Source: Candidatus Thermochlorobacteriaceae bacterium (GTDB lineage: Bacteria > Bacteroidota > Chlorobiia > Chlorobiales > Thermochlorobacteraceae). Taken from it: a stretch of 64,000 nucleotides of DNA. The notes below the pieces were generated by a model. It worked only from the letters and a program-made list of their open reading frames with translations. It made no database searches and was not told the DNA's origin. Shown here in pieces: positions 35,539 through 44,789 of the stretch (position 1 is the stretch's first letter; every line of letters starts with the position of its first letter). Location of the stretch: positions 62,001 to 126,000 of the forward strand of contig JAJUFC010000009.1 of assembly GCA_029263855.1 (NCBI GenBank), in the 5' to 3' direction. Made by a program: the position numbers and the translations under genes.

Positions 35539-36245
35539 GGCGTAGTTGAGTTAATCGGTTCATGCGTTCCGTTTTGAGTGACGGCAGATGCGTTCCACGA
35601 TAAAGCTTCAGCAACGGTTGGGAAATGTTGAACGAAAATATCGCGTGCGGCACATGCAATATCACGATGTTCTTTTTGGGTTGCGGCGTCGCATCGAATT
35701 TGAAAATAATGAATCCAACTGCGCACCGAGCCTTTCATATACATTCGCGTAACGGTATTGAGCGGCAAGAGCGCACGCGCCGACTCTTTGGCGATGCCCC
35801 TTTCTATGGCTTCTTCATATCGCTTGTAACTATGTTCCCAAACCTCCTGCTGCACATCTCTAAACCATTGTTTTGTGGCTTCGTCGAAATCATCGAGCGA
35901 ATTTTGGCGGTTTTTATGGTCTTGTCGACGCGCCTCGTAAGTTTCATAGGCGGAGGCTTTGGCGTAGCGTTGGCTGAACTCCTGAAACGAGAAACTTCGG
36001 TGTCGAAGAATCTGCGGCGCAATGGCACGCGTGGTCGTGATTTCGAGCGTCATATCTACCATTTCAAAAACGCTCCAATGCCCTTCTCGAATACAAAACT
36101 GCAAGAGTTTGGCGTAGTTCGGATTTTCTTGGTTTGGGCTTGAGACACGGGCGCAATAGGCAATTAGTCCTTCGGGGGAAAGAAGCGTGCCGTCGATGGT
36201 GATGTCAGGTTTTGTAATAGAAATGAAGCGAACGTTCATAACCAA
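35535..36245 (-). CDS. thyX: Flavin-dependent thymidylate synthase ThyX
   Basis: ThyX methylates dUMP to dTMP using FAD, NADPH and methylene-tetrahydrofolate. The 236-residue product carries the ThyX motif RHR-x7-S at residues 81-91 ([11 protein letters not shown]), the FAD/dUMP-binding [13 protein letters not shown] and the C-terminal [23 protein letters not shown] block. Its stop overlaps the start of the REC-HisKA gene by 4 bases. thyX presence suggests that a classical thyA may be missing, but that cannot be judged here. Confidence 0.96.
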   Translation of the reverse strand: MVMNVRFISITKPDITIDGTLLSPEGLIAYCARVSSPNQENPNYAKLLQFCIREGHWSVFEMVDMTLEITTTRAIAPQILRHRSFSFQEFSQRYAKASAYETYEARRQDHKNRQNSLDDFDEATKQWFRDVQQEVWEHSYKRYEEAIERGIAKESARALLPLNTVTRMYMKGSVRSWIHYFQIRCDAATQKEHRDIACAARDIFVQHFPTVAEALSWNASAVTQNGTHEPINSTTP

Positions 36246-36302
36246 AGGAGTAAGTTTGCTCTGTGTTGAAGTGTGAAGATAAAACGAAGATACGTCTTTC
36301 CC

Positions 36303-39023
36303 TTACAGTTCGTAGCCGAAAACAAAATAATAGACGGTCGGGGCGAATTTAATCGGTGAGGGTTCGGTGGGCAACCCTAATCGAAAGGCTTTGGCAATCG
36401 CCAGTCGCGCCGCGCCGAGCGGGGTTTTCAAAATCAGTTCTGTGCCGACACCGTGCGTGAATTCTCGCAACGCAATGCGGCTCGATTGCGTCCAAATGTT
36501 TCCCAAGTTATAGTGCAAACTAATTGTGGTTGGCGTAACTAATTGAAACGGCAATGAAAATTCTACGTCATACCCCGCCACAATCACTTGCCTGCCTCTG
36601 AAATCATCGAAGCGAAATCCATAAAACGGAATGCTAAAACTGGCGCCAATTCCACCTAAACTAAATTGCTCAGTGAACGGCGTGAGATTATCGGCAAAGC
36701 CGAGACTGAGCCGCCACCTTCCGCGAACACTTTCGCCGAAGCGTTGCGTTTCTTGATGAGAAAGCAGAAATTTTGAAAAAGAAAACGCATTGCCTAAAAA
36801 TTCAGGATAAAAATCGAAATAAATTTCGGTGTAATTGCCTTTTGAGGGGGAGAATGGATTATCGCGTGTGTCAATGGTGAAGTGCGTTTTAAGCGATGTG
36901 AGCGACAAGCGTTGATTGGGCGCGATGCCGTCGTTATCAAAAAGCATCGCGTTTTGGTGAGTCCATTCAAAGAAGATGTTGCCGTCGCGATAGATTTGTC
37001 TCCCAAGTGCCGCCGTTATGCCATAGTGCTGCTGTCCATATTCTGCAAATTCGTTTCGTGAGGCTGAAAATAGCGGTCTTGAAAAGCGAATATCTGTTGC
37101 AAAAATTTTGCGGTGCTGATAAAACGCTTTTGTGAAAAAGGTGAAGTAGGTATCCCACAATCGATGCGCGTGATACTCGACTTGTGCAGAAGAGATGCGG
37201 TCGGCAACGGTGATCCACCCGCCGAGTTCTGTTGCCGTGCCTAAAAAGTTTTCGTTGCGAAAGTCAAGAAGCAGTTGCGCGGCATAGATGTCGTCGACTC
37301 TAAGCCCGATACGCAGTTGTTCGCTGAATTTTTCATGCATCTTAATCGTGAGCACGTTTTTAGCCATCTTGTTGGAGTCGGCGGCTTGCTCTGTCCAAAC
37401 TGAGACACGGTTGAAAATGCCTGTATTGTAGAGCCCGCTAACCGTGCGCTCAACATTGGCAAGGGTTAGAGGTGAAAGGGTATCAAATTCAACTTCTTTG
37501 TCAATCACACGCCGACTCGTCCAGCCGCGCGAAAGTTCATAGCGAATTTCTGAAAGCCTGCCTTCATCAATCGTGATGTGAAGCGTATCTGAATCAACCG
37601 CGCAAGTATCGAGACGAAGTAAAGGAAAAGTCTGTTTAAGTTCGTGCACCAGCCGCTCGACGATGTCTCTTCCTGCTCGATTTGTCATCGGTTGCGCCGT
37701 ATTTGTTGGCGTGATAAAGCGGATAAAATTCGGCTCGTTTTTACTTATCACCTTCACGACCGAAACACTCGGCACGGGCTTAAAGAGATAACGAACTTTT
37801 TTTTGAAGCGTATCGACTTCGGCGAAGGCGTCGGTGAAGAAATCGTAGTTCAATGCCTCTTTGAGTGTGGCTTTGACCTTTGTTCCGCTACGAAGCGATG
37901 TTAAGACACATTCGGGCAGGGGTATCGGCGAAATTAGTTCTTGTTCGTAACCTGAAATATCAATGTCGTTCGCTTGCTCAACATCGATGAGTTTGAGCAA
38001 ACTATCGGCGAACTCAAGTCCCGCATGGTAACCTGCGGCGATAAGCGGCGAAAGGTTTCTAAAGTCGCTTGATTCGCGGTTGCCAATGTTTGGTTTAATG
38101 ACAACTTGTGCTTTTCGAAGTTGCTCTTGATTTTGCTCTTGCATCATGATGCCCATAATTTGGTCAGCCACTTTCCAAGGCAAATCCACATCACTTTTTT
38201 GCTGATAGAGTACGCCGAGCGTATTGACCGCAACGCACGCGTCAGGCGATTGCTCATCGAGCACGTCGATGGCAATGTTTGAGACAAGCCCGCCATCGAC
38301 GAGTTGCTTACCTTCAATGTCGACGGGCAAGAAGAGCAATGGAACACTTGCGCTCGCACGCATGGCGGCTGAAAGCGAGCCTCTACTCAACACTTCGCGC
38401 TTTCCGCTAACTAAATCAGTCGCTACCGCGCGAAACGACACAGGTAACTCATCAAAACTTTTTTTATGGTGATACGGTGCGGAAAGAGCGAGTTTATCAA
38501 GGGTTTGGGTCAATTCTTGCGCCGCACTTAGGGACTTGGGAATGACAAGGTTTAAGCCGTCGAATTGGAGGGTTAAAGACGCTCTATCGCGCACGCGCTT
38601 CTGTTCGAGAAACAGATTTTGCCGTTTGTTGATTTCTTGCAACGCTGTTAAATCGCTCCAAGAAAGATTTTTAATGAGTTTCTCTAAATCGGTGGACGAA
38701 TAGCCTGCGCTGTATAAGCCGCCGATAATCGCGCCCATGCTTGTCCCGACGATGTAGTCAATCGGCACGCCTTTATCTTCGAGAGCTTTGAGCACGCCAA
38801 TGTGCGCAATGCCGCGTGAGCCACCACCTGAAAGCGCAAGTCCAAGCGTTTTCCGAGCAGGAATTTTGTAAGGCGCAATCGCATATCGCTTGTGAGGCAA
38901 ACTAAATGTATCAACATCGACGCGAAAAAAACCTTGCGAGGGTTGAGCAACTACTACAGAGCAAAGAAAGGCAAACGATATAGCAAGAACAGTAACGCGC
39001 AACAACCTTGCTTCTCCTTTCAT
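36303..39023 (-). CDS. Patatin-like phospholipase with POTRA and BamA-type barrel (type Vd autotransporter)
   Basis: From MKGEARLLRVTVLAISF the product has 906 residues with a signal peptide ending near VVVAQ; an ATG 12 codons upstream lies inside the terminator of the tRNA gene. The patatin domain (about 55-320) shows the oxyanion loop SGGGSRG, nucleophile Ser95 in GTSMG and Asp243 in VDGGL. A POTRA-like segment (about 470-560) leads to a 16-strand BamA/Omp85-type barrel ending in FVFGYEL with a C-terminal aromatic pattern. This is the PlpD/FplA type of self-secreted lipase. In this phylum several copies per genome are common; its lipid target is unknown. Confidence 0.9.
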   Translation of the reverse strand: MKGEARLLRVTVLAISFAFLCSVVVAQPSQGFFRVDVDTFSLPHKRYAIAPYKIPARKTLGLALSGGGSRGIAHIGVLKALEDKGVPIDYIVGTSMGAIIGGLYSAGYSSTDLEKLIKNLSWSDLTALQEINKRQNLFLEQKRVRDRASLTLQFDGLNLVIPKSLSAAQELTQTLDKLALSAPYHHKKSFDELPVSFRAVATDLVSGKREVLSRGSLSAAMRASASVPLLFLPVDIEGKQLVDGGLVSNIAIDVLDEQSPDACVAVNTLGVLYQQKSDVDLPWKVADQIMGIMMQEQNQEQLRKAQVVIKPNIGNRESSDFRNLSPLIAAGYHAGLEFADSLLKLIDVEQANDIDISGYEQELISPIPLPECVLTSLRSGTKVKATLKEALNYDFFTDAFAEVDTLQKKVRYLFKPVPSVSVVKVISKNEPNFIRFITPTNTAQPMTNRAGRDIVERLVHELKQTFPLLRLDTCAVDSDTLHITIDEGRLSEIRYELSRGWTSRRVIDKEVEFDTLSPLTLANVERTVSGLYNTGIFNRVSVWTEQAADSNKMAKNVLTIKMHEKFSEQLRIGLRVDDIYAAQLLLDFRNENFLGTATELGGWITVADRISSAQVEYHAHRLWDTYFTFFTKAFYQHRKIFATDIRFSRPLFSASRNEFAEYGQQHYGITAALGRQIYRDGNIFFEWTHQNAMLFDNDGIAPNQRLSLTSLKTHFTIDTRDNPFSPSKGNYTEIYFDFYPEFLGNAFSFSKFLLSHQETQRFGESVRGRWRLSLGFADNLTPFTEQFSLGGIGASFSIPFYGFRFDDFRGRQVIVAGYDVEFSLPFQLVTPTTISLHYNLGNIWTQSSRIALREFTHGVGTELILKTPLGAARLAIAKAFRLGLPTEPSPIKFAPTVYYFVFGYEL

Positions 39024-39029
39024 TTTTTC

Positions 39030-39063
39030 AAAAATAAAAAAGCCGCACAGCATGAGCAATGCG
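39030..39063 (-). terminator. Terminator of tRNA-Met
   Basis: On the minus strand GCCGCA and TGCGGC pair around a 12-base loop and run into TTTTTTATTTTT, 25 bases past the tRNA 3' end. It lies just before the patatin start codon at 39023, which supports that start over the ATG at 39059. Confidence 0.8.
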
Positions 39064-39087
39064 GCAAGATTGTCTCTTTCATCTCTG

Positions 39088-39161
39088 TGGTGAAGGAGGG
39101 AATCGAACCCTCGACCTCAGGGTTATGAATCCTGTGCTCTAACCAACTGAGCTACCTCACC
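39088..39161 (-). tRNA. tRNA-Met (anticodon CAU), elongator type
   Basis: The 74-base cloverleaf: acceptor GGTGAGG pairs with CTTCACC (one G-U pair) plus A73; D arm GCTC/GAGC with loop AGTTGGTTA; anticodon loop TTCATAA; T arm GAGGG/CCCTC with TTCGATT loop. CCA is not encoded. The anticodon stem CAGGA/CCCTG has an A-C mismatch at the last pair (31-39). D-loop and variable region (AGGTC) resemble elongator Met; a tRNA-Ile with lysidine-modified CAU is possible but less likely. Confidence 0.9.
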
Positions 39162-39183
39162 CCGAATTTCTAAAACAAGGGCG

Positions 39184-39214
39184 CAAATATACAACACTCC
39201 AACAAACATTCAAA
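39184..39214 (-). promoter_or_regulatory. Promoter of tRNA-Met, Bacteroidota consensus
   Basis: On the minus strand TTTG (39214-39211), exactly 19 bases, then TATATTTG (39191-39184). This is a perfect match to the Bacteroidota primary-sigma consensus TTTG-N19-TAnnTTTG. The start site would be near 39177, 16 bases before the tRNA. Confidence 0.75.
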
Positions 39215-39250
39215 TATCAGGTGCAGATCGATCTTTCAACAAGCACGACC

Positions 39251-41191
39251 TCATCCCGCAACCGTTTCCCACTCCGCATAAAGCGTTTCCAAATCGGCTT
39301 TCAGGCTGTTGTATCGTGCAGTTTTGACTTTTGAATCCGATTGCTTGAAAAAATTTGGCGATGCCATCTCGAATTCAAGGGATTTTTTTTCAGATTCTAA
39401 TTTCTCAATCTGCTTCTCGAGTTTCTCAAGTTGCTTTTTGTTCGGATTGGTTTTTGGCTGTGTGGCAATGGCTGGTTGAGCCTGCTTAGCAGGTTTAGAT
39501 TGCGTCTTCTGAACCTCTTTTTGCCGCTCCAACTCGGCATGCTCTTCGGCTTCCATGCGTTTGACGAAATCGGCGTAGCCATCAAGGAAGGTTCGCAGTT
39601 TGCCGTTTTGAACCAGCACGACTTTTTCCACCAAACTGTCAAGGAAATGCCTATCGTGCGAGACGACAATGAGCGTGCCGTCGTAATTATCCAATGCTTC
39701 AATGAGCATTTCTTTTGAACGCATATCCAAGTGGTTTGTCGGCTCGTCGAGAATGAGAAAATTTGATGCCGTCAGAAGCATTTTGGCAAGAGCCACGCGC
39801 GACTTTTCGCCGCCCGAAAGCACGCCGATTTTTTTATTGACCGCGTCGCCTGAAAAGAGAAAACAGCCTAAAATATCTCGCACCTTCATTCGGGCTTCTG
39901 AATCAGGGGCAACCGACATCATCTCTTCCAAAATTGTGTGCTGTTGATTGAGCATTTCGGTTTGATGCTGTCCGAAAAAGGCAAGGCTGACATTGTGCCC
40001 GACATGGCGTTTGCCCTCAAAGTCAATTTCATTTGAAACAATTTTGCAGAGCGTCGATTTTCCCGCGCCGTTTGAGCCAACCAAGGCAATTCGCTCACCG
40101 CGCATGATTTCCAAATCGACGTTGTTCAAGACGGTTTTCGTGGAGTGGTCGGGCAGAGTGTAAGTTTTCGTAACGCCTTCGAGCGTGATTACCATTTTGC
40201 CCGAAGGTGCGGCTTTGGGAAATGAAAAGGCAATTTGGGTTAAATCTTCTTCGGGTGCTTCTAAGCCTTGTTGAAGTTTTTGAATCATTTTCATGCGGCT
40301 TTGCGCCTGCGTGGCTTTGGTGGCTTTGGCTTTGAAGCGGTCGACGAATTTCTGCAAGTGCGAAATTTGCTTGAGCTTGTTTTCATATTCCGCCATCAAT
40401 ATCTCGTAGCGTTCTGCCTTTTGCTGTTCGTAGTAAGAGTAATTGCCTTTGTATTCGGTGATGCGTTTGAAACTGATTTCAAGCGTTTTCTTTGTGAGTT
40501 TATCGAGGAAGTAACGGTCGTGCGAAATGATGATGTAAGAGCCCGAATAAGCGAGCAAATAGTTTTCAAGCCAGCGGAGCGAATCCATATCGAGGTGATT
40601 CGTTGGCTCGTCGAGCAAGAGCAGAGTGTTGTTTTGAAGAAGCAGTTTTGTAATCAAAAGCCGCATTTGCCAGCCGCCTGAAAACTCTTTTACCTTTTTA
40701 TGAAAATCGTCTCGCGAGAAGCCTAATCCTGACAAGACTTTTTCGGCGTCGGCTTGCATGCGATAGCCGCCGAGATGCTCGAAGTCGTGCGTGGCATCGG
40801 TGAATTTCTCGATGAGTGTGTGGTAGGCATCGCTTTCGTGGTCGATGGGCAAGGCGAGTTCTTTTTCCATGCGCTCGAGGTCTTGCGAGAGTTGGAAGAG
40901 CCGCTCGTTGGCTTGCATGGCATATTGCAAGGCGGTTTTCTCGAGGTCGCCCTCGAAGGAAATTTCTTGCGGCAGGTAGCCGATTGTGGTCGAGGAAGAT
41001 TTCATCACTTGCCCTGTGTGGTGCAAGGTTTGCGCGGGCATTTGTCCTGCGATGAACTTCATCAAGGTGGATTTGCCGGTGCCGTTCAAACCGACGAGCG
41101 CGACTTTTTCGTCATCTCCAATTCGAAACGATGAATCAATCAAGAGTTCCTTTGTGCCAATCGTCAGCGAAAGGTTGCGTGCTTCAAGCAT
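39251..41191 (-). CDS. ABC-F family ATPase (Uup/YfmR-like)
   Basis: From MLEARNLSLTIGTKEL the product has 646 residues; an ATG 12 codons upstream exists. Two ABC domains lack membrane parts: Walker A GLNGTGKST and GSNGAGKST, signatures FSGGWQMRLLI and LSGGEKSRVALAKML, Walker B LLLLDEPTNHLDM and FLILDEPTNHLDM. The interdomain arm (KNLKQI ... QSRMKMIQKL) is present, and a C-terminal coiled coil (about 565-645, Lys/Glu-rich) as in Uup and YfmR. ABC-F proteins enter the ribosomal E site and relieve stalling. It is divergent from a second ABC-F gene. Confidence 0.93.
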   Translation of the reverse strand: MLEARNLSLTIGTKELLIDSSFRIGDDEKVALVGLNGTGKSTLMKFIAGQMPAQTLHHTGQVMKSSSTTIGYLPQEISFEGDLEKTALQYAMQANERLFQLSQDLERMEKELALPIDHESDAYHTLIEKFTDATHDFEHLGGYRMQADAEKVLSGLGFSRDDFHKKVKEFSGGWQMRLLITKLLLQNNTLLLLDEPTNHLDMDSLRWLENYLLAYSGSYIIISHDRYFLDKLTKKTLEISFKRITEYKGNYSYYEQQKAERYEILMAEYENKLKQISHLQKFVDRFKAKATKATQAQSRMKMIQKLQQGLEAPEEDLTQIAFSFPKAAPSGKMVITLEGVTKTYTLPDHSTKTVLNNVDLEIMRGERIALVGSNGAGKSTLCKIVSNEIDFEGKRHVGHNVSLAFFGQHQTEMLNQQHTILEEMMSVAPDSEARMKVRDILGCFLFSGDAVNKKIGVLSGGEKSRVALAKMLLTASNFLILDEPTNHLDMRSKEMLIEALDNYDGTLIVVSHDRHFLDSLVEKVVLVQNGKLRTFLDGYADFVKRMEAEEHAELERQKEVQKTQSKPAKQAQPAIATQPKTNPNKKQLEKLEKQIEKLESEKKSLEFEMASPNFFKQSDSKVKTARYNSLKADLETLYAEWETVAG

Positions 41192-41264
41192 ATCAAGAAA
41201 GTGATTTTGAAAACTGCGAAGATACAATAAATCTCGAAGAATGTCTCCGAAACCCTTTTTGCTC

Positions 41265-41297
41265 TTGAAAGGATTCAGAGGCTTTGGCGTATATTTG
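41265..41297 (+). promoter_or_regulatory. Probable promoter of the plus-strand ABC-F gene
   Basis: TATATTTG at 41290-41297 is a perfect -7 element; the best -33 element is TTG at 41265-41267, 22 bases away, two or three more than ideal. The predicted start is near 41304, about 43 bases before the ATG at 41347. Confidence 0.4.
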
Positions 41298-41346
41298 CGT
41301 TCTTCGTTGGGACGCTATCACACAAAACAGCATTATTTTTTCAAGT

Positions 41347-42975
41347 ATGATTACGGTTTCAGGTGTCAGCAAATCGTTTGGCGGGCGCATGCTTTTCGAG
41401 AATGTGAATGTTCAATTTACACCGGGCAAACGCTACGGCTTAACAGGACCAAACGGCGCGGGAAAATCGACGTTCATGAAAATTCTTCAAGGCGATGAAG
41501 AACCCACCAGCGGCACAGTGAGCGTTCCCCAAAAAATTGGGATTCTTCGTCAAGACCAATTTCGCTACGATAACTACCGCATCATCGACACCGTTTTGAT
41601 GGGCAACCCAACGCTATGGGCGGCACTCGAAGAGCGTGAGCGTCTTTACGCCGAACCGAACCTCACCGACGAAATGGGCGTGCGACTTGGCGAATTAGAA
41701 GGCATTATCGCTGATGAAAACGGCTACGTCGCTGAACAGCAGGCCGCCGAACTTTTGGAGGGCATTGGCATTCCCGAAGCCCAACACACGAACTTAATGA
41801 ACAGCCTTCCGACCGACCTAAAATTCCGCGTCCTGCTTGCGCAAGCCTTGTTCGGCGACCCCGACGCACTCTTGCTCGACGAACCGACAAACTACTTAGA
41901 CTTGCAATCCATTCATTGGCTCGAGGAAAATCTCAAAGCCTATAACGGCACACTGATTGTCATTTCGCACGACCGACATTTTCTCAATTCCGTTTGCACA
42001 CACATTGCCGATATTGATTACGAAACGGTCATCATCTACACCGGCAATTACGACGAGATGGTGGCAACGAAAATTCAAGGGCGCGAAAAAATCGAAGCCG
42101 AAAATCGCGAAAAGCAAAAGAAGATTGCGCAACTGCAAGATTTCGTCGCACGATTCGGCGCAGGCACGCGCTCGAGCCAAACTCAATCGCGCCTCAAAGA
42201 AATCAAACGACTTGAACCAACGGAACTCAAAAAATCTAACATTCAACGCCCCTATATTCGTTTTGAGGTCAAGCGTCCATCAGGCAAAGAAGTCGCAACC
42301 TTGAAATCGCTTTCCAAGTCGTATCCGCAAACTGACGGCACGACTTTACACGTGATTAAAAATTTTTCAATGACGATTGGACGCGATGAAAAAATCGCGG
42401 TCATTGGCAACAATGGCGTGGGCAAAACGACGCTTCTTTCGATGATTGCAGGCGAACTCAACCCTGATGCGGGCACGGTCGTCCTTCGCCCCGAAGTCTC
42501 AATGGGATATTTTCCGCAAGATTACAAAAAGGGAATCAACCCTGGTGTAACGGCATTTGAGTGGCTTCAAAGTTTTGCAACCGACGAGGGCACGGAGGTT
42601 TTGCGTGGGCTTTTAGGGCGCATGCTTTTCAGCGGTGAATCGGCTTTGAAACAAACTGACACGCTCTCGGGCGGCGAATCGGCGCGGCTCATTATGGCAA
42701 AGTTGATGCTCGAGCAAAATAACTTTTTGGTGATGGACGAGCCAACGAACCATTTGGATTTAGAATCCGTCAGCGCACTTGCCGACGCGCTCGAACGCTT
42801 CAAAGGCACCGTCATTTTTGTCAGCCACGACCGCGACCTCGTCAGCCAAGTTGCCACGCGCATCATCGCCATGACGAGCGACGGCATTGCCGATTTCGCA
42901 GGCACTTACGACGAATATCTCGACGCACTCGAAAGCGGCAAACCCAGCGCAAAGCCGAAGTTCCTCGTCGCCTGA
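41347..42975 (+). CDS. ABC-F family ATPase (YbiT-like)
   Basis: From MITVSGVSKSFGGRMLF the product has 542 residues; the frame extends 21 codons upstream across the promoter, so that part is not real. Two ABC domains: Walker A GPNGAGKST and GNNGVGKTT, Walker B LLLDEPTNYLDL and LVMDEPTNHLDL, signature LSGGESARLIMAKLM in the second; the first signature is degenerate (MNSLPTDLKFRVLLAQAL), a known trait of YbiT-type proteins. No C-terminal coiled coil. It probably acts on ribosomes. It is divergent from the other ABC-F gene, 155 bases apart. Confidence 0.92.
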   Translation: MITVSGVSKSFGGRMLFENVNVQFTPGKRYGLTGPNGAGKSTFMKILQGDEEPTSGTVSVPQKIGILRQDQFRYDNYRIIDTVLMGNPTLWAALEERERLYAEPNLTDEMGVRLGELEGIIADENGYVAEQQAAELLEGIGIPEAQHTNLMNSLPTDLKFRVLLAQALFGDPDALLLDEPTNYLDLQSIHWLEENLKAYNGTLIVISHDRHFLNSVCTHIADIDYETVIIYTGNYDEMVATKIQGREKIEAENREKQKKIAQLQDFVARFGAGTRSSQTQSRLKEIKRLEPTELKKSNIQRPYIRFEVKRPSGKEVATLKSLSKSYPQTDGTTLHVIKNFSMTIGRDEKIAVIGNNGVGKTTLLSMIAGELNPDAGTVVLRPEVSMGYFPQDYKKGINPGVTAFEWLQSFATDEGTEVLRGLLGRMLFSGESALKQTDTLSGGESARLIMAKLMLEQNNFLVMDEPTNHLDLESVSALADALERFKGTVIFVSHDRDLVSQVATRIIAMTSDGIADFAGTYDEYLDALESGKPSAKPKFLVA

Positions 42976-43072
42976 TTCGTCATCTTGCTGTTATCAAATT
43001 GTTTTGCTTGCCGCACCGAACAGAGATTTATCGTAGTTTTCCGATGTTTTGCCAAACCATGCCAACTCGACC

Positions 43073-44788
43073 ATGACAAAAAACTTACTTCTGGCGATTC
43101 TGCTCATTCAAGTTTCTGCCGTTCAAGCGCAATCGTTTCAGAACAACGCGATTACGCTTTCAACAACCCTTTTAGACTTTGACCTCGACGGCGATACCAC
43201 ACTTGCCAACCGAAAAGACAGCCTTTCGCTCTGGATTTACAACGGGCTAACGCAATCCATCTCCATTACCGATGTCAATTTTGCTGATAGCATTTTCACG
43301 GCAAGCGATACGGTGTTGAGCGTTGCTGCAGGCGACAGCACACGACTTTGGATTCGCTTCTTGACCAATCAAAATGTTACTTGGCGCGATGTCGGCATTG
43401 TTGAAACAAGCACACACGGCGCGCTCGCGTTTCAAGTGAAGGCGACCGCTCGATATGGCTACACAGGCACAGACGCACGCTATCGCCCGACGCAAAATCT
43501 TTGGGGAAGCGCGCTCAAAGCACAACTGAAAACGATTTCCTCCACAGGTTTTGTGCAAGTCGGTTACAGCAATCGTCTTCCGATGTTTACGGTGATTGAC
43601 AACTGGCGCGTGAATGGACGCGGCTCGGCAGTTGATAAAGTTGAATGCGTCTACACGGGCAGGACGATTGAAAATTTTCCGTTTAGCACGTCGACCCTCG
43701 CCAACGCGCCTTGGAACTTCAACACCGAACATACATGGCCTCAAAGCCGATTCAGCCAAAATGAGCCGATGCGCTCCGATTTCCATCATCTCTTTCCAAC
43801 CGACGTTGCCGAAAACGCACGCCGTTCCGACTTTCCGTTCGACATTGTAGCCAATGCCACGAACATCAACGGCGGCTCAAAGTTTGGCACAAACGCACAA
43901 GGCAGAACGGTCTATGAACCGCGAGATTTTCACAAGGGAAGAGTAGCGCGCGCGATGCTTTATTTCGTAACGCGCTATCAAGACTTCGGCAATTTTTGGA
44001 GCGAGAACGGCGTCAATCAAGAAGCCGCGTTCCGCTTGTGGAATCGTCAATTCCCGCCCGATAGCATTGACATTCGGCGCAACAATGCGATTCAAACATA
44101 TCAAAACAACCGCAACCCATTTATCGACCACCCCGAATTTGTCGAGCGCATTGCCGCTTTCACGGGCAACGCCGATTTTCCAACCGCACCTGAAGTCGCC
44201 ATTGCGCCGCTCACCTTCAACTTCGGAACGGTGTCGGTTGGCGACAGTGCCGACTTTCGCTTCGTGGTTGCCAATCAAGGCTCCGCAAACTTGACGGTCT
44301 CTATTTCTGCACCACCGACGGATTTCACTCTGCTCAACGCGCCAACAATACTTTCTCCTAAAACTTTTTCTGCGGTCTCGCTTCGATTTAAGCCGACAAC
44401 CGCACGCACCTTCTCCGAAACCATCACGGTTGCCTCCAACGATGCCGACGAGCCGATTACAACCATTGCCATTTCAGGCACAAGCACCCTGACCGCAAAG
44501 CCGATGGCACAAAAGCCCGACGCTTTTATGCTCGAGCAAAACTATCCGAACCCGTTCAATCCAACAACAATTATCACTTATCGCCTTGCGCGCACAAGCA
44601 CCGTTCAACTTGAAGTCTTTGACATATTGGGAAGAAAACTTGTAACGCTTGTCAATACGAAGCAAAGCGCAGGGTCACATTCTTTCGCCTTTAATGCCGC
44701 GCACCTTAACCTTTCAAGCGGGGTGTATTTTTATCGGTTGAATACAGGCGAATTTACGGCAACAAAAAAAATGATGCTCGCCAAATAA
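43073..44788 (+). CDS. Secreted endonuclease I with T9SS sorting domain
   Basis: From MTKNLLLAILLIQVSAVQAQ the product has 571 residues and a signal peptide; an ATG 8 codons upstream is less likely. Residues about 20-120 form an immunoglobulin-like domain. The endonuclease I (EndA/NucM) domain follows at about 130-370 with EHTWPQSRF and DFHHLFPTD, the His and neighbouring residues of the beta-beta-alpha-metal nuclease. A choice-of-anchor D/ASPM-like domain (TFNFGTVSVGDSADFRFVVANQGSANLTV) comes next and the T9SS sorting domain ends it (NYPNPFNPTTIITYRL ... FTATKKMMLAK). It likely degrades extracellular DNA for nutrients or biofilm turnover. YbhN-like gene follows 1 base later. Confidence 0.92.
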   Translation: MTKNLLLAILLIQVSAVQAQSFQNNAITLSTTLLDFDLDGDTTLANRKDSLSLWIYNGLTQSISITDVNFADSIFTASDTVLSVAAGDSTRLWIRFLTNQNVTWRDVGIVETSTHGALAFQVKATARYGYTGTDARYRPTQNLWGSALKAQLKTISSTGFVQVGYSNRLPMFTVIDNWRVNGRGSAVDKVECVYTGRTIENFPFSTSTLANAPWNFNTEHTWPQSRFSQNEPMRSDFHHLFPTDVAENARRSDFPFDIVANATNINGGSKFGTNAQGRTVYEPRDFHKGRVARAMLYFVTRYQDFGNFWSENGVNQEAAFRLWNRQFPPDSIDIRRNNAIQTYQNNRNPFIDHPEFVERIAAFTGNADFPTAPEVAIAPLTFNFGTVSVGDSADFRFVVANQGSANLTVSISAPPTDFTLLNAPTILSPKTFSAVSLRFKPTTARTFSETITVASNDADEPITTIAISGTSTLTAKPMAQKPDAFMLEQNYPNPFNPTTIITYRLARTSTVQLEVFDILGRKLVTLVNTKQSAGSHSFAFNAAHLNLSSGVYFYRLNTGEFTATKKMMLAK

Positions 44789-44789
44789 G

